Both the position numbers and the translations under genes were made by a program. A stretch of DNA of 42,160 nt from a virus: positions 1 to 42,160 of the IMG/VR virus record IMGVR_UViG_3300014501_000868. The stretch is one strand, 5' to 3'. Shown here piece after piece: positions 8,880 through 17,500 of the stretch (the first letter of the stretch is position 1; the number at the start of each line of letters is the position of its first letter). The notes below the pieces were generated by a model. It did no database searches, was not told where the DNA came from, and worked only from the letters and a program-made list of their open reading frames with translations.

Positions 8880-9195
8880 GCTGCTTGGTGTGGTGCGCGG
8901 TCCGTTGCCGGCTCAAGCCTCAATCCAGTTGGGGGCAGGAGCCCAGCCTACCCCCAGATCGGCGGGAGGGTTGGCGATTCTATGGATGCCGAAACCCGGC
9001 CAAGAAGATTGCCGCCCCAGGGCGCTTGTCGTTACTGACCCGGCCAGACTCACTTAGCGGATTGACGTTCAGCTTGGGATGACAACTGTACATCGAAAAT
9101 AAAGACTATTGCGTTTTCCTGCCCACTATCTTTTCACCGGTTCCGCACAAATGCTTCCTCCAGAACCCAAATCGAGCACACGGGAACCGCAGTCC
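8880..9195. other. Leader spacer upstream of the terminal tail gene
   Basis: This 316-bp stretch separates the receiver-domain gene from the tail gene that begins at 8879. It contains one strong hairpin (8931-8955) and an A+T-richer patch around 9090-9130, but no ORF with coding character. No promoter with a good -35/-10 pair was seen. Confidence 0.4.
8931..8955 (-). terminator. GC-rich stem-loop in the tail-gene leader
   Basis: GGGGGCAGG (8931-8939) and CCTACCCCC (8947-8955) pair over nine positions with one C/A mismatch and a 7-nt loop. On the minus strand the hairpin follows the cargo module and precedes the tail gene. No T-run follows it, so it is an imperfect terminator at best and may instead be a leader RNA structure. 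Confidence 0.3.
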
Positions 9196-10575
9196 TTATT
9201 GAGCAGGTCCTTTGGACTTCGGCGACTTTCGGCTCGTCGTCTTCTTCTTCGCGGGAGCCGAGCCGCCCTTCTTCGCAAGCTTCTTCGCTGCAACGGGCAC
9301 CGCCGCCGGTACTGGAGCAGCAGCTCCTGGAGCAGCCGCCGCTGGCGCAGCCACGACTGGCGCAGGTGGCCACGCGGCTTTCGGTATCCGCGAGAGACCC
9401 GGCCGTTGCAAGTAGGACGAGTAGCGCTGCTGTAAGCGCGTGAGATAGGGCGTTAGAAGCCTTCCGATCCTGTGCTCCATCCATGGACCAGACGCTTCGA
9501 CCAGGAGCTCCCCGAATTGAAACGACACGGTTACTCCGCCAGTCATTCCGAAGATGACCGATTCCGTGTCGGACTCGATCATGTCCCCGTACTTTTCTCT
9601 CATCCGTTCACGGACTTTGGGGTTCGTTATTCGGGACCCTTGCAGCAGATATGCCTTCACCTCGGCCTGAACTTCCCCGTCGCGAGCAATGCAGTCGCAA
9701 TCCGGGCGGATATTGACGTAGTAATCGCCGCCTTTCTTGAAGACGTCGCCAGGTGCCAATGCATCACCGTGCAGACGGTTTGTCGGAAGGAACCGCTCGC
9801 CCTCAAGTACCTTTAAGACCGTGGTACGGTGTTTGGCTTCGTCGGCTTCGAGCGCCTTCAGCGACGCCTCGAAAGGAGTGAGATCAAAATCGAACGGCGT
9901 CATCCGCGACAGGAGGTTACGGGCGATCAGACTGCCCAATTCAGCCGACGGCGAAATGCCATCCGCCTTATAGGTTTTCCAGAGCACGAGCGGCCATTGC
10001 ACGCTCTTCCCGTAGAAATCCAAAAACAGTTCGTTCTTGGCCGACGCATACGCGCGCTCCCACCGCTTCAACACATAGACAGATGGGGCGTCCTTCATCC
10101 AAGTCGACAGAACCTCGAATATCCCTGCGTCCCGCACCTCAGCCTTCCTCTTAACGAGAATGTGGGACGGATCGTTGCCACTGCGTAGCTCCGCGTGCGG
10201 CTTGAGAAACTCCTCAACCTCTGCCACATCTTCATTCGTAAAGATGAATACCGGTGCGACGCAGACTTTTTGGATCTTCTTGAGGAAGTCGATTGCGCTC
10301 GCCGCATTCTGTCGCACCAACGCGGGGGTTGGAGCTATCGGTGGTCCCCCTTCGGCTCCCCGAAGCGATCGGCCATATAGATTCCAATCGAGGATGAAGA
10401 AGGATACCTCGCGAAGGTTTGCGATCCCTGCCGCCTCCGGAAGCTTGGTCATCGATACGACATGACACCCCGCCGCTTCGATCTGCGTTTTCAGTTCGAG
10501 AATGCCAGCACCGGCGTCCTCGATCTCGTCATCGATGACGACTGCGATCCCGTGAAACAGTGACGGGTCAGGCAT
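9196..10575 (-). CDS. Receiver-domain protein with histone H1-like tail (response-regulator partner)
   Basis: A 459-aa protein starting with a CheY-like receiver domain (about 1-145). The acidic pair Asp15-Asp16 is in VVIDDEIED, the phospho-acceptor candidate is Asp63 in FFILDWNLYG, the switch Thr113 is in VFIFTNED and a Lys lies in ILVKRK (about 142-144). Residues 150-400 form an unrecognised domain (WERAYASAKNELFLDFYG, DYYVNIRPDCDCIA); no known DNA-binding or effector domain is evident. The last 55 residues are a low-complexity Ala/Pro then Lys-rich tail (KKLAKKGG, KKKTTSRK), like histone H1 or other nucleic-acid-binding tails. The ATG directly abuts the TAG of the ATPase gene, so the two are translationally coupled. 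The likely role is acceptor of a phosphate or signal from that kinase-like protein. The receiver assignment is good; the output is unknown. Confidence 0.75.
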   Translation of the reverse strand: MPDPSLFHGIAVVIDDEIEDAGAGILELKTQIEAAGCHVVSMTKLPEAAGIANLREVSFFILDWNLYGRSLRGAEGGPPIAPTPALVRQNAASAIDFLKKIQKVCVAPVFIFTNEDVAEVEEFLKPHAELRSGNDPSHILVKRKAEVRDAGIFEVLSTWMKDAPSVYVLKRWERAYASAKNELFLDFYGKSVQWPLVLWKTYKADGISPSAELGSLIARNLLSRMTPFDFDLTPFEASLKALEADEAKHRTTVLKVLEGERFLPTNRLHGDALAPGDVFKKGGDYYVNIRPDCDCIARDGEVQAEVKAYLLQGSRITNPKVRERMREKYGDMIESDTESVIFGMTGGVTVSFQFGELLVEASGPWMEHRIGRLLTPYLTRLQQRYSSYLQRPGLSRIPKAAWPPAPVVAAPAAAAPGAAAPVPAAVPVAAKKLAKKGGSAPAKKKTTSRKSPKSKGPAQ

Positions 10576-12837
10576 CTATTCTTCCCCCTGCACGAATGAA
10601 ACCACGAAGTTTGCACCGCTGAGCAGCTTGTGCCGCTTGATGTCCGCGAGCTCGATCGCATAGTCATGCTTGTCGAGCAATTGTCGCGCGATGTACAATC
10701 CCAGGCCACGTCCCTCTTCACCCTTTCCGGAGTAGAACGGCTCGAAGATGTAAGGCGCATCGTCAGACTTTACGCCCGGACCGTTGTCCGAGAAGATGAG
10801 CATCTGCTCGTCGCCATCAAGGAGCACCTCTATTTGCCGTTTCCCTGAGACTTTGGATTGCAGCCAGTACAGGGAGTTGTCGAAAAGGTTCAAGAACAGT
10901 TGCAGCAGCACCGCATCAGTGGTCTTTGCTACAAGCGGTGCGCCCCGCTCAACGATGCGGAAATTCACTCCGTCTCTCGTCAGGGAAGTCGAGAAGAGCC
11001 GTTCAACCTTTTCGAGAATCTCGCGCACCCGAATATCCTTGCGGCGCTGCTTCGTCGATTTGAACAGTTGCTGAATATCCTTGAGCTGCGTTTCCACGAA
11101 CGAAAGCATCCCGCGCAACGAGATCAGCTCTCGACCCACGACATCTTTTGAGAGGTTGCCCGGCTTCTGGCTCTCAGTGATCAGGCTGTCCAACGCAATC
11201 AGTCCACGGTGCATCACGGACATGATGTCGTGCGATGCAGTCTCCACAGAAAGCCCAACACCGGCGAGACTCTCGGTCGTCTCGGCGCGGTGAATCAGGT
11301 AGTTGCGCTCCTGGGCATACAGCTTTGCGACTTGCGCCAATGCTGTTTGCGCCGGCTTGTTGTCCCCGAGCTTCTCCGCTACAACGTCAATCGCAGCCTT
11401 GACCTGCTCCTTCTTGACGACCTCAACATCCTTGCCCTTCTTCTGCTTGGCGAGGTACTGAGCGTATGGCTTCCTTCTGACCCAGAAAAGCAAGATTTGG
11501 ATCAGGTGGATGAAGTCGCTGGTCGCGTCTCCGATGTCAATGAGACCTTCGCGGTTCGTCTTGTCGCGGAGCTTCGGATTCCCCCTCTGGGTGATATTTA
11601 CGTGCCCGACGACCTGATCGTTGCTCAGAAACCATCCGGCTGCAATCTTGCCTCGGTGCGCGTCGATCTGGAGCCAGTCGTCATCTGGATCGCCGTAGGG
11701 ATAGACTCGGATCTTGTCGCGGTACAGGTAGATCCGATGCGCCTTGAGGATCTTGCGGTCCTCGCTATTGAGAAAATGCTTCTTATTCGGGTCTCTGTCG
11801 AAATCGAACACGTAGAAGCCGAACGTGAACGATCCGCACTTCGTGCCCCTGGCTTTGAGCACTTCGCCCTTCTGTCCGTAGATGTCCCGGAAGATTTTTA
11901 GACCGGAAATCTCGGGGTCGTTCAGCGTCAGCTCGATCGGGCGATCGTTCAGCTTGAACTTAAACGTTCGCGTGGGTTCATGGTACGAGCCGTCGGTGAT
12001 GCGCAGGATCGAGTCGTACTTGATGAGCCGTCGAAGTTTGCCGATGTATTCACTGGAGAACGGTTGGAACTTGTCGTCGTTGAAAATGACGACGTCGAAA
12101 TCTGGAACCTTGGCTTTTGCTTTGGGCTTTTCTTGCTCCACTTCGTCTGTTTCATCGAAGATGGACTGCAACCGGATCAGATCCTCGTATACCAGCTTGA
12201 CCTTGTCCGGATTCCATGAACCGCGAAGGTTGCTGATCTCAATGCGCGTACCGTGCGGTTTGCGCTCGACAGTCCGAGCACCGACAAGGACTTCGCCTTC
12301 ACGGATGACCTTGGGCTTGGCGGACGAGGAGAACTTGAGTTTGATGTCCTTGAGGAAGAGGACCTTGTTCTTCTTGTTCTCCGTCAGGAAATCATCGTCA
12401 TATGGCGACAGGTCCAGCGCGAGCGTGTACTCACTCTGGAGCCCTTCGGGTCTACTCACAATGTTGACGGTCCTCCCGAGTTTGAGGATCGCGAACCGCC
12501 CGATGCCTTTCTCGCCCTGGATCTTGCGTCCCTTCGCGGTCGTGTCCTGGTCGTTTTGTTTCCCGAGTTTCTTGATTGGGGTCGCAGGACTCACCCAATG
12601 TTGCGTGAGGACCTGCTTGGTCATGCCAATCCCGTCATCCTCGATAATGATCTTTGAATCGGGACCGAACGTGTAGTCTTCGTTGAACCCAGAGAACGTT
12701 ACCTTCACCCAGTCCGCGTCGGCGTCATACGCGTTCTTTATGATTTCGACAAGCGCGACGCGCTCATTGGTGATGAGCTGATCGCCCAACATCGTGAGCA
12801 ATCGCGCGTACGGTTGAAAATTGAGAGTCTCGCTCAT
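10576..12837 (-). CDS. Dual GHKL ATPase: N-terminal HSP90/MORC-type plus C-terminal histidine-kinase-type
   Basis: A 753-aa soluble protein with two separate GHKL ATP-binding units. Unit 1 (about 1-220) has the HSP90/MutL/MORC motifs: N-box VEIIKNAYDADA (about 30-41), EDDGIGM (66-72) and GEKGIGRFA (108-116). A long middle region (about 220-500) follows, with no transmembrane segment. Then comes a helical region with a possible phospho-acceptor His536 in ETASHDIMSVMH, and unit 2 with N-box LNLFDN (649-654), SDNGPGV (683-689), FEPFYSGK and GRGLGLYIARQLL (about 709-721), which is the histidine kinase CA domain. Most histidine kinases have only unit 2, and MORC/HSP90 proteins have only unit 1. 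The ATG overlaps the methyltransferase stop by 4 bp, and a receiver-domain gene follows at once. It is probably a cytoplasmic sensor that detects DNA or protein state and signals to the receiver protein. Domains are certain; the role is inferred. Confidence 0.85.
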   Translation of the reverse strand: MSETLNFQPYARLLTMLGDQLITNERVALVEIIKNAYDADADWVKVTFSGFNEDYTFGPDSKIIIEDDGIGMTKQVLTQHWVSPATPIKKLGKQNDQDTTAKGRKIQGEKGIGRFAILKLGRTVNIVSRPEGLQSEYTLALDLSPYDDDFLTENKKNKVLFLKDIKLKFSSSAKPKVIREGEVLVGARTVERKPHGTRIEISNLRGSWNPDKVKLVYEDLIRLQSIFDETDEVEQEKPKAKAKVPDFDVVIFNDDKFQPFSSEYIGKLRRLIKYDSILRITDGSYHEPTRTFKFKLNDRPIELTLNDPEISGLKIFRDIYGQKGEVLKARGTKCGSFTFGFYVFDFDRDPNKKHFLNSEDRKILKAHRIYLYRDKIRVYPYGDPDDDWLQIDAHRGKIAAGWFLSNDQVVGHVNITQRGNPKLRDKTNREGLIDIGDATSDFIHLIQILLFWVRRKPYAQYLAKQKKGKDVEVVKKEQVKAAIDVVAEKLGDNKPAQTALAQVAKLYAQERNYLIHRAETTESLAGVGLSVETASHDIMSVMHRGLIALDSLITESQKPGNLSKDVVGRELISLRGMLSFVETQLKDIQQLFKSTKQRRKDIRVREILEKVERLFSTSLTRDGVNFRIVERGAPLVAKTTDAVLLQLFLNLFDNSLYWLQSKVSGKRQIEVLLDGDEQMLIFSDNGPGVKSDDAPYIFEPFYSGKGEEGRGLGLYIARQLLDKHDYAIELADIKRHKLLSGANFVVSFVQGEE

Positions 12838-14219
12838 TTGGCGGCTATCAGTATGAATTCTTCGCCGTACACGTGGCGTCCGTCCCCGCTACTGGAGAAC
12901 TTGCCGGTCGCGCTGCGGTAGGGCGTGAGGATCTTGCCGGACATCTTTCTCTTCGCGGCACGGACGCTGGAGAACCCGCTGCGCAGCAGAGACTCCGCGA
13001 GGTGTGCCGCGTTATCGATGCGCACTCCCTTGTACTCGGTGTTACCGATCACGAATAGCGCGAGGCCCTTCTTTCCGAGCAGACTGTGGCAGCGCTTGGC
13101 CACGGCCTGCATGTCGAGGAAGTAGTTCGCTGCGGCGCGGGCGATAGCCTTGTCCTGGTCGAATAAGCCAAAGACTATTTGGTTGCCGATCGTGTTGAGC
13201 CGCTTGATCTCGCGATTGAAGTCGAGGTCGTGCTGCGCGCTCCCGATCGATCCGTTGCGCAGGTCACGATAGTCTTTCGCGTATCCCAGCCACAAGGACG
13301 AGAGCTGATGGAGGTCGGCATACTCGTACGATGTCACATAGGGTGGACTCGTGATGAGCATGTCGATGTCACCTGGCGCGTCCTTGAGCGTGAGAAAGTT
13401 TTCGTTAAGGATCCGCACGTCGCTCGTGCCTTCGGCGGACGACTGTTTGAACGCATTCTTCATCATCGTGAATTGCGTGACGAACGTCGCCCATGGGTCC
13501 GCGGGTTTCTTATGCGGGTCGACTTGCGGCTTGATCGATTTCGTCAGCCATCGCGACGTTGCCTTGAGGATGTTGGAGAACGCGCAGTGGAAGAACTGCC
13601 GGTACCGGCTTCGTGCCGGGACCGAGTAGTTGATCGCGTTGAGCAATCTTGCCAGGCTGCGATACTGCTCGTCCGAGTACCAGTAGTTCAATCGTTCGAC
13701 TGCCGTTGTCGGCAGGTCGACTTTGGCGCTTGCACGATTGACCTTGCCTTTAATGCTTGCGAAGTATTCGTCGAGGAGCTCTTCCTGGAACGTGCCGCTC
13801 TTGGTGCGTGCGATCAGTGTAGCAACCGGGTTAATATCGCAGCCCCAGAAATCGATGCCTGCGCGTCGTGCTTCGTACGCCACGGTCCCGCAGCCGCAGA
13901 AAATATCCGCTGCGCGACGAACGGTAATTCCTTCCGATTGAGCAAATTGCAGTGCTTTCGTCGGAATGAACGCGGGAAACTTCGCGGGGTATGCGTGGAT
14001 GCGGTGGAGTCGCAGTTCGGCAGACCGTCCGGACCGCCAGTACAGGTTTTCCTTCAACCCGTGGAGGCTGGCGCGCGCGACGGCGTCCGCATTATTGAGC
14101 TCCAGATAATGTCCCGTCAAAGCGCTTCGCCTTGCCTCCTCGTCCTCTGCTGCAGAAATCGGGTAAATCCTTGCGGGACTGTAGGATGAACGTCTCGCAT
14201 CATCGGTATGATACAGCAC
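12834..14219 (-). CDS. DNA methyltransferase (amino-MTase, TSPPY type)
   Basis: S-adenosylmethionine-dependent DNA N4-cytosine or N6-adenine methyltransferase of about 461 aa. Landmarks from the start at 14219 are: HAYPAKFPAFIP (about 75-86), motif I DIFCGCGTVAYEA (about 105-117) for SAM binding, CDINP (acidic residue of motif II), and catalytic motif IV TSPPY (about 290-294). Roughly 180 residues lie between motifs I and IV, which leaves room for a target-recognition region; the order is I then IV. TSPPY is more usual in N4-cytosine enzymes. Two GTG starts are possible; the one at 14219 has GGAGG 9 nt upstream and is preferred over 14237. It is the first gene of a three-gene unit. No restriction nuclease is recognisable in the unit, so the methyl mark may be read by the dual GHKL ATPase rather than by a classical endonuclease. 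The target base and site cannot be read from sequence. Confidence 0.85.
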   Translation of the reverse strand: MLYHTDDARRSSYSPARIYPISAAEDEEARRSALTGHYLELNNADAVARASLHGLKENLYWRSGRSAELRLHRIHAYPAKFPAFIPTKALQFAQSEGITVRRAADIFCGCGTVAYEARRAGIDFWGCDINPVATLIARTKSGTFQEELLDEYFASIKGKVNRASAKVDLPTTAVERLNYWYSDEQYRSLARLLNAINYSVPARSRYRQFFHCAFSNILKATSRWLTKSIKPQVDPHKKPADPWATFVTQFTMMKNAFKQSSAEGTSDVRILNENFLTLKDAPGDIDMLITSPPYVTSYEYADLHQLSSLWLGYAKDYRDLRNGSIGSAQHDLDFNREIKRLNTIGNQIVFGLFDQDKAIARAAANYFLDMQAVAKRCHSLLGKKGLALFVIGNTEYKGVRIDNAAHLAESLLRSGFSSVRAAKRKMSGKILTPYRSATGKFSSSGDGRHVYGEEFILIAAK

Positions 14220-14237
14220 TTGCCGCAACCTCCGCAC

Positions 14238-14533
14238 CTTGCGCTACACCATCGCGCTCCACCGCGCCGGTCTGTTTGTTGTCTCGCTGACCAAGGCTGC
14301 CTTGGCTTGTATCCACTCGTCGGTTCCAGTAATGATTGCCACCGCGGTCACTAGGATCGTGGGAGCAAATTTTAGTCATTGATTTGTCCAAGCGACACGC
14401 TAAGCGGAAGTTGGCCGTATATTGGGAACGATGAGTCGGCCCGTGACAACTAATCGATAAACGCTCGACCGTAGACGTTGAGCCCAACGCGACGCGAAGG
14501 CGGCTGGCGAAGAGTCGTTAAAGAACCCATTTC
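14238..14533. other. Spacer upstream of the methyltransferase module
   Basis: 296 bp between the end of the tail hub gene and the methyltransferase start. It contains a modestly A+T-rich patch (around 14365-14450), which is where a cargo promoter would be expected. A TTGTCA and a CAATAT are present on the minus strand, but about 19 nt apart, so no firm promoter is called. No gene or strong repeat was seen. Confidence 0.35.
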
Positions 14534-17500
14534 TCAAGACAGCGCGACGGTGAGATCCGATCCGGGGAACGTCGTTCCGACGGCGGTGAGATTGATGATG
14601 ACCGGCGTCTCCGGGCCGATCGAGGGCGTCCCTGTCGCGGAGCCAACCGTGGAGCCCGCCGCAATCGTCACCGTAAACAACAACGTGGTTCCGGCATACA
14701 CCTGGATCACGAGGTCTGCGCCGACCGGCGCCTGCTTCACCATGCACGTCACGCCGTTCTGCAACGAGACGGTGGAGGTGTAGAACGCAGCCGGGCCGAG
14801 GTCGCTTCCAATGGCGAGCGTTCCTGGAATCGAGATCTTCATCTCGCCGGATGGCGCGCCGACCTCGCCGTAGATCCAGTCTTCACGGAAGGGCTGGTCG
14901 CCATCCGGGGATTCGTTGCCGTTCACGTCAACCGTGAAACCGGCAATCAGCATGGCCTGTTCGATAAAGTTCGCCGTTGGCACCGAAAGGGTCACGGGTG
15001 TCAGCGGGTTCGCGTTGTCGATGCTGGTCGAATCCGCTTGGAAAGCCCAGGCGGGGGCTTCGACGATCCATATCGACGTATTGTCCATGAGCAGCGGTGG
15101 CTGGAAGGTCAACTGCGTCGACGTGTTCGCCGTGATCGTGCTCGGCGGCTGGCCGCGACCAGTGCCCGCGATCACGCGGATCAGGTTGCCAATCTCCGCG
15201 CTTGCGGCCAGACCACCATAACTGTTCGCTACGTTCTGGTAGCCGGTGTCGGTAACTTGGGTGACTGCCGTAGGCGTGCTCGACAGGCCCGACGCCTGGT
15301 TGCGAATGACCACTGCATCGCCCACGTTTACGATCCCGGTGGGATCGCGGTCCAGGGTGATCGTCCCGGTGGTGGGCACAAACGCGGTGATGCTGAAGCT
15401 CGCGAACGGCGTGCTGCCGTTGGGGCGGCCGATCACGGAGAGAATGCGGCCGATGGGACTGAATGGAGTGGAGGAGGTATCGACCAGCTCCGAACAAACC
15501 AGGATATTGGTCGAGACGGTGGTGACCGCGATGCCTGCCACGCCTGCGTGCAGCAGCAGCTTGGCTTTTATCCGAACCTTGGCAACGTACGGCGATGGTA
15601 GCGCCCACGTAGAGCGCACCACCGGGCCACCGAAGGTGATCGTACTCGGCGTGTAGGTGTCGCCCGTGCCAGCGGTCAGAGTGCCTGTGGCTTGGGCGCA
15701 GATCAGGTCGGGCTGCGTTCCGACGAACAACACGTAAGAGGCGAGACCCGCGACTGCCGGCCAGATGATGTCGTCGAGCGTAAACGAGCCGCCCGACGCC
15801 GTGCCACTACCGATGATGGCGATATTCGAGGGAGCCGAAGGAAGTCCGCTTGAATCGATTGCGCAGATCGCAACCCACAAGGTGATGTTCGCCAGCAGCG
15901 ATCCGCCCGTCGTGCTCTGCGAAATCGATCCGATTCCTGGAGCGCCCGCGCCCGTGGTGCTGAACTCGTTCACCGGAAGCTTGCCGGTGACAATCAGGCT
16001 GGCGAGTGTGCTGCCATCGGCGAGCGTCGTGTATTCCTGATCGGAATCGAAGGTCCACTCGCTGGGAAACAGCGCATCGCTCGAAGAGGCTTGCACCTGG
16101 TATGGCGCCCACACCGGGCCAAGCGGAATCGGATAGAACAGCCGGGGCAACGGCGCGGGCACGACATCCATCGGCTTCGGCCCGACGTCCAGGTCGTACA
16201 TGGAAGCTGTGACGGTCTGCGCCTCGATCTGCACCGACCAGTCCTTCTTCAGGCTCCAGCGCTGAATGCGGAAGCACATCGTGACGACCTGGAACGCCAG
16301 GCCGGTTCCGCTTGGAGGTGCGGGCGATGTGGTGATCGTGGAGCCGTCGCTGGCGACAGCGGTAATCGTCACCTGCGATCCGCCGATCAGGATTTCCTTG
16401 TTGACCAGTTCCGAATCTCCGGTCGCAGTCCCGGCATAGGTCCACGGATCGCCGCTCACCCACGTGGCGGTGCTGCCGGTGACGTTGCAAGTCCCGTGAC
16501 GGCCCGGAATGTCCGGATGCGTCATCGACACGACTTGCCCGACCTCGTTTCCAAGCCCGAGTAAAGTGGTCTGCCATGCCGCGGTTCGCGCGTCGCGCCA
16601 CTCCGCAGGTGTTACACCGCCGATTTCTTCTCGTGTGCGCGTGGCCGCAATACGCAACGCTTGGCTCAGGGTGGAGCATCCCACCGAGTGCATCTGTGTG
16701 GTGAGCGGAGATCCCGCGCGCCCGTAGTAGGCGGCGTGGGTCTTGTCGCTGTACTCCGCGGTGTTGGCCTGATACTGATAGGCGACATCAGCGAACGAAA
16801 GCACCAGGTGCTCGAACCCAGCTTGAATCGGCGTGAGACGCAGCGTTTGAAACAAGGAGTTGGCGAGCGTGTATGCGTCCACCGCGCTGGCGTTGATCCG
16901 GCAACCGAGTTTCAGCTTCCCGAACTCCCAGGTATAGAAGCCCAGGCAGCAGTTGAGGACCTCAGTCAGCCAATCGCGAAATGGCTTCTGGCTGCTGATG
17001 ATCCCCTGAAACTGGAACTGGGTCTCGGTGCCAGTGCCGAGGATGGCGGTCACGTTGTCGGCGGCGATCTCGGCCGCACCACTTCCATCGCCCACAATCA
17101 GCGACGGCAGCACAAACGTAGCGAGTTGGTCGGACGATGCGGGACCAGAGCCACCCGCAGGGTTCGAGCCAGTGGACGGGTCGCCATACAGACCCATCGC
17201 GCGCAGCAGCATGTTCACCGCAATCCAGAATGGATTGATGAGTCCCTTGACGCCGGTGCGGGTGCCGCTCTGGTCCCAGGTCCAGCCCCACATCCCGTAA
17301 TCGATCGGAACCGTCATCTGATGCTGGTCAGGAGTGCTCGGCTGAATCGTGGAAGACTTGACGATGCGAATCTCGCACGCGGCGGTCCCGGCAGCGTACA
17401 CGTTCGGTTCCCAAACTTGCGGGCTGCCGGAACCGAGCGAGAAGTAATCGAAGGTGGGATTTACAGGATCGTTGCCAGGAACCTCGCGAGGCGCGCCAAT

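Noticed and set aside
9134-9484. 116-codon frame at the 3' end of the receiver gene
   Set aside because: It shares bases with the Ala/Lys-rich tail in another frame. Its Cys/Ser/Arg-rich content is a by-product of that low-complexity DNA.
13179-14189. Plus-strand open frame of 336 codons
   Set aside because: Antisense shadow of the methyltransferase, whose TSPPY and motif I leave no doubt about the coding strand.
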